From: Gnetum montanum
Taxonomy: Eukaryota; Streptophyta; Gnetopsida; Gnetales; Gnetaceae
Assembly: GCA_015680685.1 (NCBI GenBank)
Contig: MNCI01002041.1
Coordinates: forward strand, 778,368-842,367
Direction of reading: 5' to 3'
DNA length: 64,000 nt
Below the pieces are notes generated by a model. The model worked only from the letters and a program-made list of their open reading frames with translations. It was not told where the DNA came from and did no database searches. Shown piece by piece: positions 47,582 through 59,400 of this stretch; within the stretch, counting starts at the first letter, position 1; each line of letters opens with the position of its first letter. A program made the translations under genes and the position numbers.

Positions 47582-48186
47582 TGATGGGATGCGATATTGC
47601 ATGGGCTGCGATATCGCATATGCAATATCCTGTACGCGATATCACATCCACCACGATATCACATCCCCCACGATATTGCGTACGCGATATCGCAATGCAC
47701 CATCAAATCTATAAATAAGAGGAGACTCTTCCTTGTTTTTGAATCTAAGCCTAGACAATAGTGAAACTCTAGCAGTTTTACCTCTCTAGAGATAGAATAA
47801 TTTCCATGTGCCCACAGTAGGAGCTCCAAAGTCAATAGATCTTTATTCGAGCAAATATTGTACCTGAACACAAGTTTGTGTACGGAAATAAAGACAAACT
47901 TATTGGATAAACCTTACAATGCATGGATTAAGCTAAATAGGATTTTATTTATTGTTATTTATTGTTTATCGTTTAAATGCTTTATTAGTAATTAAATCTC
48001 TCTCAACTCTTCTCTCCTAGTTAAGTGCATTTAGTACGACCACTTCGAGCACGTGCGTTACGCTTGGTGATCCCAGCATCGACTAGCATTTGGTAACCAA
48101 GGTTGCATTGGTTCAGGGTGTGAACGGTAAGTGNTGCCATGCTCGTATTTGTATGGTTGAGTGTAGGGGTACCTTGCCACTCATCA
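47582..48186 (+). repeat. 3' LTR of element B with long dyad array, partly collapsed
   Basis: Starts TGATGGGATGCGATATTGC. The dyad array spans 47582-47700 with about eight units, TATAAATA lies at 47710-47717, and the end is CTTGCCACTCATCA. At the N (48134) about 250 bp present in the 5' LTR (42129-42381) are missing, so the assembly is incomplete here. Confidence 0.85.
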
Positions 48187-48388
48187 TAGGTGTCATTGCT
48201 AGGGACTAAGTGTTTGTGTGCTAAGTAGAACATAGAAAATTATCCACATCGTTGGGAGCTTAAACGAACCCTTAGGGTTAATAAACAAAAAATTATATAA
48301 CAGTTAATTAGCACACTGAATAAAATAACAATGTCTTCTTCTTCGAAAAAAAGCACTTCACCACCTAGGGATCATATAAGAAATAGTC
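48187..48388 (+). mobile_element. Second primer site and gag start joined to element C
   Basis: Directly after the 3' LTR come TAGGTGTCATTGCTAGGGAC (primer-site position) and a leader and gag start nearly identical to 42432-42640, through GGGATCATATAAGAAATAGTC. It then switches within 'TCATTG' to the middle of the element C LTR. This is the pattern of LTR-LTR recombination, of one element inserted in another and then partly deleted, or of a misassembly. Confidence 0.75.
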
Positions 48389-48952
48389 ATTGTAGCATCC
48401 ACTTAGTTTTACTATTTTACTTAGCATAGTTTTTACTGTTTTACTAGTTTAGTCATTTACATTTCCTAGAACTTTACTTTCTTATTTATTAGTAAAGTGG
48501 AATGAGTATGATTGGTTTTGAGCATTTAAGTTTAATCATTTGGTAATCTTAGTAGTGTTATTGCTTGGTTTTCCTAGTAGCATAGTGCTTGGTAATCCAG
48601 TAATGGTTACATGAGCCCAAGACGTGTACAGTAAGCTAGGACTAGATGCTCATTGCTCTTGGCTAGAGTAGATCTACATTACCATGATTACTTAGATTTA
48701 GGGTTAATTCATTCTCAACTATGTTTATTACTAGGAGTAATCAGGGCCTAACAACATCAATTATCATATGCCTCACTTTGTACTAAACCATACATGATAA
48801 AGCTACCACTAGTTCGAGTAGGAAGACAACGTCCTACAATCAATGCTTAACAATCTAGATACCACAACTAGTCCCATCCATGGAATTGACTGGATTGTGT
48901 GTGAATGCTTGTGATTCGTATGGTTGGGCATAGGGGTACTTGTTGCTCATCA
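48389..48952 (+). repeat. 5' LTR of element C (U3 missing)
   Basis: Begins inside the LTR at TTGTAGCATCCACTTAG, which matches the 3' LTR near 55187, and ends TGTTGCTCATCA. The dyad array and TATA box are absent from this copy. Confidence 0.85.
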
Positions 48953-49084
48953 TTGGTGCCATTTTCAAGGATGGTGCTAGTTATCTAGATTAGTTATGTT
49001 ATAAAAAATCGTTGTAAAAGTGTTAACGATTTATCTTTTAGAAAATATTAATATTTTTAAGTCATACACATATCAAATAAAACC

Positions 49085-51747
49085 ATGTCTTATTTACATA
49101 GGACCAATAATGCATCAAATGATGAAAAAACTAGTAGGAGAAATGATAGGACCTATACTAAGGAAAACTTGAGTAGACAACCACAAGCAAGGGTTTCATA
49201 TACTAAATTAGACTCTTACTACACTTAAAGACTATGTTCAACTAATGCAAAAAATCCTAGAGGAGATGGAGTATGTCTTAGAACAAGGAGGACCTCAAGG
49301 CCTAGGATCTCCTCCAAACCTAGAAGAGATAAATCAATAGACCATAGGGGGAGATATAGCAACCATGGTGATTCTCCCAATCCCCCATCTTCCTCTTCCT
49401 CTTCCACATCTAGTTCTGATGAAGATGAGCATAGGTATAGAAATAGAGATATACTAAGGGGTCAAGACAAAGATAAAAATAGAAACAGACAAGAGAATCA
49501 AAGTGAGCATAGATGATATCATCATAATTAGACAAATAGAAATAGAAATTATCACCACAACATGTTTGATGATGGTGAACCCTTGTTAGCTACTAAGAGC
49601 ATGATGTAGATAATGGAGGTAGTTAGAATACCCCATAGGCATCAAAGGAAAAGTTGCATCAAGAGACTTGATATGAGTAACATCCCTAAATTTGCAGGAG
49701 GCTATAGATCTAATCCATAACTTCACTTACAAGCCTTTCATGATGCCTATGCCTTGCAAAACATCGAGAGTGAGTGGCAAAAACTTAAGTTCTTTCCTAG
49801 GATACTAGTTCATGAAGCTAAAAGTCAGTATAGATTGTTGGAACCAAATTCAATCCATTGATGATCCACAATGCTGGAACTCTTTAATGAGAAATACCAA
49901 ACCTATGTGAGAGTGTCTAATTTGAGAAAGAAAATCCAAGGATGGAGGCAAGAAAAACATGAATCCTTGGATGTGGCCTTGGATAGATACTATTCGCTAC
50001 TACATATATGTCCAGGCCATGATTTCTCTCAAAAATAGCAACTTTTCCACATCATAGATGGACTTCATAATCAAACGAGGAAGAACCTTGGGATTTATGC
50101 CCAAGGTTTATTTTCTAAATTAAAAGCCCCTCAGATACAAAGACTAATCAAACATGTGGCAAAAGAAGAAGGAAAGCTATGTAAATGAGAGAATGTAGAC
50201 AAATATAACTGGGACCCAACTCTTCAAAAGAAGAGGATCCATATCAATGATGAGGAAAAAGAGGTAGATCTTCATGATATGATTTCACAACAAAACTTGT
50301 CCATAAACAAGTCTATCTCTGAGATTGAAGTAAGGATAGATAATATGTGAAAGTTAATGAATGAAAAAGTCACAACCTACATGAAAATCATAGAGAAGAA
50401 GGTGGTGCAAAACAAATTGAGTGATCAAAGCAAGAAGAGGAAAAGAACAAAGAAGTAGGTAGGAACACTTACCAGCAAAAAGGGAAAATAGCTATAGGAG
50501 AAGAGGCCATAGACCCAACCACATAAGAGGATGATGGATGTGACATCTACCAATATGACCATCCAAAGGGCTAGTGCCCAATCATGTTACATCTACATGA
50601 GTATTTGGCTTTTGCTTTGAATCCCAAGTTCATACAAAAGCAAATGTCTAAGAAATTACCTTATTCACAAGGTAATTATAGATAGTCCTACAACCAACCA
50701 TACTATCATAATGAGACTTCTTACCAGCCTCAAAACTACTATCAACCATAGTGGCAAAGCCCATAGTCATGGGGGATGCCATCAACAAACCAACAATACC
50801 CTTATTGCTAATCGAACCTATATGACTACTATGTTCAACAACCTATTTCTCCAAATGGTTCTGTTTCCTTTACCTCGAATCACTACTATTACTCTCTTGA
50901 ATATCATCAACCCACAATGTCTCCTATGGGATCACCATCTCAAACCTCTTATCCTCCATGACATCCTTAATATTCTCATACTTTCCTCCACCATATGTCA
51001 CCACCAATAACACAGGAAGGATTGACAACTCAACATCAATTGAAAAATGCCACTTGTGCCACAAACATTTATGAAAATGATAATGCTAGTTGATCTTAAC
51101 CATAGTCTCGAAAACATCCTTTCTTTAGGAAAATTTCCACACATGAGCACAAAATGTGTAGACCTACTGGCTCATTAAAACTAGCACAAGGCCAACCTAG
51201 TGCAACACCCTTCCTCACCAAAACTTTATCACCAAATCCTATGTAACAGCCAACACCCATTATCACTCTAGTACTAAACATAACAAATGAACCTATCACT
51301 GTGGAGAGATAGGCAAGTCCATGCATTACTAATAACCAAGAAGGATGCAGTGGTGGATCAACCATTCAGAATGTCAACATAATTAGTTCATCAGTCCACA
51401 ACAAATTTGAACAACAAGAGTGTGCACAAGCAAGAGCGGGAGCCACAAAAACAAAAGATATCCTCTAGCCATTAACTAAGAACCTAAAATCATCTAAAAC
51501 ATGCATGGAAACATTTGAACCACTTATTAATTCCCATTCTAAGAAAATGATCCCAACTAAGAACTTACAAATGGAAATACTAAACCACTATCATACACCA
51601 ATAGAAAGAGGAACTAAGGACTTAGATGATAAAAATTCAATTACCATTACAATTATATGGGATGATAATAGAAAAACTAAATCACTAAGGATGGTAAGTA
51701 TGAAATCTCAAGTTTATGATTTAGGGGAACTAAGGTGCATTTTCTGA
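49085..51747 (+). pseudogene. gag: gag of element C (degenerate)
   Basis: Starts MSYLHRTNNASNDEKTSRRN. The core matches elements A and B: EPLLATKSM, RIPHRHQRKSCIKRLDMSN, PKFAGGYRSNP, QNIESEWQKLKFFPRILV, STMLELFNEKYQTY and VSNLRKKIQGWRQ. It then has a Lys/Glu-rich segment and a Pro/Tyr/Gln/Asn-rich segment. Many stops. The last 250 codons (to about 51747) are Thr/Lys/Asn-rich and show no DTG-type protease motif, unlike elements A and B. Confidence 0.82.
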
Positions 51748-52975
51748 ACACTTTGCCCATGAGTTCAATCGTAGGGGAGATGCCTTATCTTGATTCAAGA
51801 ATTAATAAGTGTTTTTTTTAAATTTCTATCTTACAATTCTTTTTAATTTCTAATTTCTTGATGTACCTTTTTACATTTCTTAATACATTTTTTCCATTCT
51901 TTTATACTTTTCAATTTCTTAATAACTTTTTAATTCTTTCACATTTTTCATTCTTTTTATCTTTTTCCATTTTTACTATCTTTTTCATACTTTTTTTTCA
52001 TTTTCTTTGTAAATATTTTTGATTGCTAATAAAATGCACCAAGAATAAGGCAAGATGTAGTCCAATAAGATGAAGATTTCTCTATATTATCAATCATAAG
52101 AAATTGATTATCTATACAATGAGACCACACCATCCATCCACCCATTTCATTAATAAGAGGTCCTTACCATGGCCATAATGATATTCTTTCCACCATCAAA
52201 CTAAGAATAAACTTGTGATCATTATGCCTAGATAGAAAAGTGAAGAACTAAGTGGGAATGTAAAGGGTGTGACATCAAGGGGATTTGTGGATTCTCTTGG
52301 ATTACTACTGTGAGTTCTATCCTGTTGCTTAGGTTGTATTTTATTCTTGTAAATCTAACAAAAAATGGAAGTAAGAGTACACTAAGTGCTACCTTACCAT
52401 GTCACTAGAAAGACATGTTATCGATGCCTAAAGGTAGCCTTATGGTAAGGTTGACACAAATAAAAATAAAACTCATGCACAGAATAAATTTCTGGGGGTC
52501 CCACTAGAAAGACATGTTACCTAAGCCTAAAGGTAGATGGCTTCTTAGGAATCTAAAAAATAAAATGTGCAAAGAATAAACTCCTCCCTTGGGCAGTACG
52601 CCAAGTGGTAATACTCTTTATAATAGTGGTAGTTTTATGGTTGTAAATCTAAGAGATGAAACAATGCGCTGTCACCGAAAGTGGTTCGGACTTGTTTTAA
52701 ATCTTAGATAGAAGGACTAATGATCACTTTAATCATTAATAACATACAAGAATTCATTGTGCCTATGGCAAGACACCTCATGCCCCAAGTTCAGCAATCC
52801 CTTCTATAGTCCATTTCATCTCATTGTATATATGTAATCATGACTTGTGGTTTTATGTAATATAGCATTATTTTTCCAATCTAGTGATACTAACATGTGT
52901 GTTTTGCTAAATAGGTATGTCTTACATTCAACTCCTTAAGTGTCTAAGGACACTTTTAAGCGTGGTTATATACAA

Positions 52976-53013
52976 GCATTAAGGACTAGAGCCTGCTTTG
53001 GGGAGGACCCACT
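52976..53013 (+). promoter_or_regulatory. 38-bp conserved block, copy in element C
   Basis: Three differences from the element A copy, with the core TTTGGGGAGGACCCACT intact, although flanking sequence hardly aligns between A and C. Confidence 0.6.
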
Positions 53014-53349
53014 TGTATAACTCTTGTATTTCATACTTGCTAAGTAGTTCCACATCATCTCATGCCTTCCAAAACATGTAATAAATTTCTAATCATCTAA
53101 TAAGCTATCCATACATAAGAAATTCATTATCCATTTCTTATCCATACATAAACTTTTGTTGCTCAAGATTCCTTCTTCATGAACCTTGAACACTAACTTG
53201 TCGAAAACTATGCATCACTCATGGCCCATGATCATCTAGACAAGCTTTATATATTTCAAACATTTTATTTAACTCATTTTTTCCAAGAAAAATCAATGAA
53301 AATTTTGAATTTTTTAATGGTGACATTGTAGTCATGATGTCATAGGCAC

Positions 53350-53404
53350 CTACAATGTTGTATCTATGATGTATGATCTACAATGCTGCACATATAAAAA
53401 TAGG
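53350..53404 (+). promoter_or_regulatory. Internal dyad-plus-TATA module of element C
   Basis: CTACAATGTTGTA and CTACAATGCTGCA lie just before TATAAAAATAGG (53393-53404), about 575 bp upstream of the third-ORF ATG. CTACAATGTTGTAG also occurs in this element's LTR array (near 54907). This parallels the module at 1-60. Promoter function is inferred. Confidence 0.4.
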
Positions 53405-53967
53405 ATATACACATGTGGGAGTTAGTGAAATTTTTTATTTCTCTCATTTGTAGCAAGATAAGTTTTTGTAGTTTTTTTTCCTAAGCTCTCTTGCACATTA
53501 GCTTCCAAAGGCCATAACTTTGCCCTCATAGCTCTGATTTCTAAAATTCTTCAATCCTATTAATCCCGAAGGTGCATAGTATAAGTGAACAAAAATTTAA
53601 CAATTCAAACAAAAATTTAAAAATTTGAGCCACAAATTCCTCACTCCTAGAAGATACTATAAAGGGTAAGTACAAGGAGATAATACGAACTTTAAAGTTA
53701 ATTAATCAACCTAAGGCCAAAAAGATTTAGATAATGTTCCTAATAGACCATATCAAATATTTTAGGTCATAATAAGCAAAGAAAACGATCAAAGGTCATA
53801 AGTAACTAAAAGATATAATGCCTAAGGGGTTCCTTTTTTGCAAATTTTTCTAACTCTGCAATCATAATATGATAAGAACTTGATCTAACTAAGGGTATGA
53901 ACAAGGTAGAAAAGTACTAAGAATTGATAAGAATACTCTAATAATTTGAAACACTTGTTGATTGTAG

Positions 53968-54560
53968 ATGGTCCCAAAGAGACCACCAGAAGGAGAACCT
54001 TCACAACATGGGAGCAAAAGAGCAAGAGGTCGTGAGAGAGGTTAAGTAGGAGAACAAACCTTATAAGTAGAACACGTAGAGAAGGAGGCTCAATCATATA
54101 GCATTCATCAAGAACCTCCTACTATAGAGCACTCAGCCTAAGGAGAGGCAAAAATTCCACAAGAACCTAAACAAGGGTAGTGACTCATGCTATCACTAGA
54201 TTGCCTCTAGGCCATCCAAGAAGATCGATCATGTTCACGATCATTGTGGAATTGAATTTTGGTCCCTTTATGGAATTTTCTCTAGAAGTAGTGAAGATGC
54301 AACTCCAAGTGTCTCCATTATGGCCCACACTAACCAATAATAGTGAATAAAACTTAGGAAAAACCTACCCATTTTGGCAGAACAAATAGGTCAATGCTAT
54401 GGTGAAACTTGAAGCAGTCTCTATGCCATACTCAGTAGAAAGGACATATGGAAAAAGAAGATAGGGACAGAAGAGAAGAAACTTTTCAAAAGCCTAACGA
54501 TAAAGGGAAGAAGACAATGGAAGAGCCACCACCACTTCAAATATGAACTACACCAAGCCA
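53968..54560 (+). pseudogene. Third ORF remnant of element C
   Basis: Begins MVPKRPPEGEPSQHGSKRAR right after TTGATTGTAG, matching the start of the left element's third ORF (MALKCGQQEGPTQGGSKRAR). After a frameshift, IIVELNFGPFMEFS and SPLWPTLTNN match VIVELNFESFTEFA and SPLWPILSES. The remainder of the ORF, including the coiled-coil part, is deleted. At least six stops. Confidence 0.75.
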
Positions 54561-54744
54561 CTTCAATTTTTTTTTTTTTGTTTTGTCATGTAACTGTGTC
54601 ATTTTTTGCAAACACCATTGTGTCACTTAGAATTAGTTAGTAGTTAGAGTTAGTCAATAATCCCATACCTTTTTAATATTTTGTAAGGAACTTGTTCCTC
54701 CTTTTGTTCACTCAAGGATGAGTTTTTGGTCAATTGTGGAAGTA

Positions 54745-56439
54745 TGATGAATCATTAGATCATTGGGATATCACTGATGCTATGTCGCATTTGCAATATC
54801 ATTGATGCTATATCACATCTATGATATTGTTGATGCTATTTCTCATCTGTTTGATAAAATGCCAATTGTTGTCCACCAATGATATTGTAACAATGATATC
54901 ATATCTACAATGTTGTAGATTCAATATCATATCTCATGATACGTTATCATATAAACAATATTACAAGATGCATGCCTAGCTATAAATACAACACTTTAGT
55001 GCATGATCCAAAGAACTTTCATCCCATCCTTAGGTAGATTCTTGTAGTTTCATTTTGTAGTTTTAGTGATAGAGTGAATGTCTGTAGTGTGGTGTTGAGC
55101 AATTGTATGAAATCTTTATTCAAGTAAAGTGTACTTGGGCATAGTTCATGTTCGAAAATAAAGATCAAGATTACTTTTCATCATTGTAGCATCCACTTAG
55201 TTTTACTAGTTTACTTAGCATAGTTTTTACTATTTTCTTAGCTTAATCATTTATATTTCCAAGTACTTTACTTTCTTTTTCATTAGTAAAATGCAACGAG
55301 TACGACTGGTTTTGAGCATTTAACTGTAATCATTTGGTAATCCTAGTAGTGTTATTGCTTGGTTCACCCAGTAGCATAATGCTTGGTAATCCAGTAATGG
55401 TTACATGAGCCCAAGACATGTTTGGTAAGTGATGAGTGGTGAGGTGCCCCTACACTCAACCATACGAATACGAGCATTACACGCACGATCCACTCGAACT
55501 CCGCAGACTAAGTGCCTACACGCCTTATGGAACACTTAAGGTTAATCATTCGTTGTCTTCCCAAACTTACTTGTATTTGTCACGGTTGTATGGTTAAGTA
55601 AGTCTGAGGTATGTGATTTTTATATCTTTTATGTTTTATCACCTATGCTAGGAGGGAAAAGGTGAAGAGATTAATTAACTAACTTTAACTAACTAAGTCT
55701 TAATTAACCTAGCATCAGTATTCGTTCCCACTTTCCATTCACACCTTGAACCAATGCAACCTTCTGGGATTACCAAATGCTATTCGTTATTGGGATTACC
55801 AAGCGTAACGCATGTGCTTGAAGTGATTGTACTGAATGCACTTAACTAGGAGTTAAGGGTTGAGAGAGATTTAATTAACTAATAAAGCATTTAAATAATG
55901 AACAATAAATAACAATAATTAAAGTCCTATTTAGCTTAGTCCATGCATTGCAAGGTTTATCCAAAAGTTCGTCTTTATTTCTGTACACAAACTTGTGCTC
56001 AGGTACAATATTTGCTTGAATAAAGATCCGTTCACTTTGGGACTCCTATTGCGGGCACATGGAAATTATTCTATCTCTGGAGAGGTAAAACTGTTAGAGT
56101 CTCACTAAGGTCTAGATTTAGATTGAGAAACAAGGGAGAGCCACCTCTTATTTATAGATTTGGCGGCACGCTGGGATATCATGTACGCGATATCGCAGTA
56201 GACGCGATATCGCGTACGTGATATCGTGGCCCATGTGATATCGCATCCNGTGTACGCGATATCGCAGTAGACGCGATATCGCGTACGTGATATCGTGGGC
56301 CATGTGATATCGCATCCCATCAGTAAGCCAAGACCAAATGCTTATGACTCTAGGCTAAAGTAGACTTACATTACCATGATTACTTAGATTTAGGGTTAAT
56401 TCATTTTCAATTATGTTTATTGTTGGGAGTAATTAGGGC
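54745..56439 (+). repeat. 3' LTR of element C, split by a solo LTR
   Basis: Starts TGATGAATCATTAG. A long decayed dyad array (54745-54965) has units such as TGATATCA, ATGATATTG and CTACAATGTTGTAG, and TATAAATA lies at 54981-54988. It breaks at 55429, resumes after 56322 (TAGATTTAGGGTTAATTCAT) and stops at about 56439, short of the terminal 200 bp or so seen in the 5' copy. Confidence 0.85.
55430..56322 (-). repeat. Solo LTR (element A/B family) inserted in the element C LTR
   Basis: A complete inverted LTR with ends TGATGAG and CCCATCA, flanked on both sides by GTAAG (55425-55429 and 56323-56327), a perfect 5-bp target duplication. On the - strand, TATAAATA lies at 56155-56148. The dyad array (about 56163-56322) is interrupted by one N at 56249, with nearly the same sequence on both sides. 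Confidence 0.95.
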
Positions 56440-59400
56440 TTAATGTTAAACCCCAAATTAGTTTAGTTTTTAAATAAGTATTCTTGTCAAATTCATGTAT
56501 TTTAATTGATTTTATTTTGTATTTCATATATTTAATTATTTAATTAGTGTTTAATTAATATTTATTTTAGTTTAATTAATATGACACATTATATATTATA
56601 TTAATGTGATTACAAGTATATTATGTATAAACATTATATATGTATATATATATTACATAATAGTTTATTATATATACATTATAGTTTACATTATATATAA
56701 ATTATATAAACATTAAACTTTAGAATTAGGGCAACATTGGCATCCTTTGACTTGTCACTTGTTCACAGTTATTATTCTTTTGAGAATCTAGATTACTATT
56801 GCTCAACAGAAGGCTCTGGATATGTAAGAAAAGCACGTAGGTGAAGGCTTCTACTCTTAGAAACATGAGCAACGCCATGACTAGGAGTTACAGTTGCATG
56901 AAATTTTGCATGTGCATCATGTCTAGGCTACTTACAGTCACGACTGAGATAGACATGAACCACACATTTTGCTATAATCTCATAGGGATTGGACCATGAT
57001 TGAATAGCTTCTAATCACAATAACAAGGTTGCCAACAATGTGTTGTAGGGCCTTAAAGACCCACTTCGCAGATGTTGTTTCAGCCATGGTCTTCATCTTA
57101 CCAACATCCAAACTCCTATTGATGTGCAAGAACCACTAAAACACCTGCAGACAGTGGTTGAGACAATTGCCAAGAAGGACCTTGAATATGAAAATGGACT
57201 CGATTCCAAGAAATGGACAAATGTGATTATTTTCTGTAAAATGTGGAGATTATGTACACATATTTTAAACTCCCATGCTATTCATGTTGAAAGTGTTGAT
57301 ATCAACATTGCCCATGTTAGGCATAGGGCCATGATTAATAGTTTTGATTCCACAATATATATATATATTTTCAAACTTCACAGTTTCTATATACTTTTAA
57401 AATTATTTCAACAAATATATAGTTGAACATCATACACAGTTTGATGATAGGTATACTTTGCTAACATGACATAATAGAAGGATTACTTAAGAATACAAAG
57501 ATGTCATATTAGTATGTATTTTAGGATCAAACTTATGTCTTGCAGATCATAAACTACTCCATGTAAACAATGCCTCATTGATACCATGGTTAAAGTGTAG
57601 CTCTAACTAGGATTTGAGTAATGGGATATGGCCAAACATCAAAGATATTGATAAGAGATCTTGGGCTAATTTCAAATTTCCTTTTACAAATATGTTTTTT
57701 TAATTCATAACGCAATATTCTCTACTAAATAAATATGCTACCACTTTTATGGGTTTGTGCTCTTATTCCTAAAACTAACACTTTAATTTATAATGAGGTT
57801 ACCCATAACACATGGTTGCTACAAATTAGAAGTCTTTATCCTTTTATGGTTTACTTAAATAAAAACAGCTAAATTAATGTTAGTATTTACATGTAGATAT
57901 TTTCCTAAGTTTTATTATTTTCTATCAGTTTTTTTAATAATTTTTTTTTAAATATGTGCAATCTTTTATCTTCTTAGTANTTTTGTGCTCTTATTCCTAA
58001 AACTAACACTTTAATTTATAATGAGGTTACCCATAACACATGGTTGCTACAAATTAGAAGTCTTTATCCTTTTATGGTTTACTTAAATAAAAACAGCTAA
58101 ATTAATGTTAGTATTTACATGTAGATATTTTCCTAAGTTTTATTATTTTCTATCAATTTTTTTAATAATTTTTTTTTAAATATGTGCAATCTTTTATCTT
58201 CTTAGTACAACTAGAGCTTTCCCCTTAATTCATTTAAACTTAACTCAAATAAAGGTAGAAAAATTCAAACTAAAGAAAAAATATGAATTAAAAAAGTGAT
58301 ACAAATCATAAAATAAAATCTGTTATATATAGCTATTTTTTAATGATATATACTTGAAATTTTAAAATTTTTTAAATCTTTTATATTAAATTTTTAATTA
58401 TCTAATTCTATTCTATTTTCTCCTTATAATTACTTCATCTATTGATTTAAAAAAATTATTACATTTTATAGGATTTTATGAAACATTAATATGAAGTTAT
58501 CAAATTTGAGAGGGTCCACCATAATGAAATTTTTCTATTAATCAAACTTTATTACAGTTATTGAATTTTTATGGGTTTTTATTAGATATCCTTTATGAAA
58601 TCGTTGTAGGTGAAGAATCGAAGCATATAGTTGGAGGTAATGAGTAATGATGATATGATGAAGATTCTGGATCATGATGCAAGGGCCATTGCCATGCTTC
58701 TTGAGTGTAGTGGCAACATGCAAAAGGATACTTTGCTAATAATGTTTTCTTTAGTTTTTCTTTCAATAAAGATGTTGTTAAAAACCATAAAGATCTAGAT
58801 TGAAGGTGGCATTAGTGGCATGTGGTCATGGTGGCAGTAGTTATGTTAGTGGTGCTGGTCGTAACTCTCAAGTGTTTAGGGAGTTACATGGAAGCATTCA
58901 TGATTGACAATACTATAAAATGCATGACGATAGAACTCTTAGGGGGATTAGATCCTAGGGGTAGCTAGGAAACCAAAAACTAGCAGCTTCCTTCTTCTCT
59001 TTTTGGCAGACAATGGTGCATTAGCTACAGCGGGGTGCATGGTAGACTACAACAGGCCTCCTTAGCAACTGTAGCAGCCTCTTTCACTCCCTCTCTCTCC
59101 ACCACATGGTAAACTAGTAGGCAACAAGTGGTAGTCAATTATTGCTACACGTCTATAGCAACATAGACAACATCAATGATGACATGGGTTCTTGCCCATG
59201 GCAGAGTGGGTTGTGAATAGTTCAGTAAGCAACAGGCAATCTTCTTTTTTAGTCACGTGTAGGCACACATGGTAGATAATGAGGTAGATAGTTCATGACG
59301 GTGGTTGACAATAGTAGCTAAGGGGTAACATAGATAGCGTAGCATGCGTGCATGGTGAAGCATGCATAGTGATGATAGTGGATAGCCTCCTCTCTTTTCT

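Larger units (their letters stand above)
41648..48186 (+). mobile_element. Element B: gypsy retrotransposon with gag-PR only
   Basis: 5' LTR (784 bp), decayed tRNA-Asp-type primer site (TAGGCATTGTTGCCAGGGA from 42432), gag-protease, a 2-kb non-coding 3' region and a 3' LTR (collapsed at an N). RT, RNaseH and integrase are absent, so it is an internal deletion derivative of the element A family. Sequence after the 3' LTR is again primer site plus gag start, so the right end is not a simple insertion boundary. Confidence 0.88.
51748..53967 (+). other. 3' region of element C before the third ORF
   Basis: Contains an internal purine tract (TAGGGGAGATG at 51771-51781), a long T/C-rich stretch (51800-52010), the 38-bp conserved block (52976-53013), an internal dyad-plus-TATA module (about 53350-53404) and the acceptor-like TTGATTGTAG before the third ORF at 53968. 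I see no coding sequence. Confidence 0.65.
48389..56439 (+). mobile_element. Element C: older gypsy element with gag and third-ORF remnant
   Basis: 5' LTR (5'-truncated, 48389-48952), decayed primer site TGGTGCCATTTTCAAGGA (48954-48971), gag, 3' region with conserved block and third-ORF remnant, and a 3' LTR (54745-56439) interrupted by a solo LTR and cut at its own right end. Protease, RT, RNaseH and integrase are not detectable. It is more decayed and more AT-rich than elements A and B. Confidence 0.85.
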
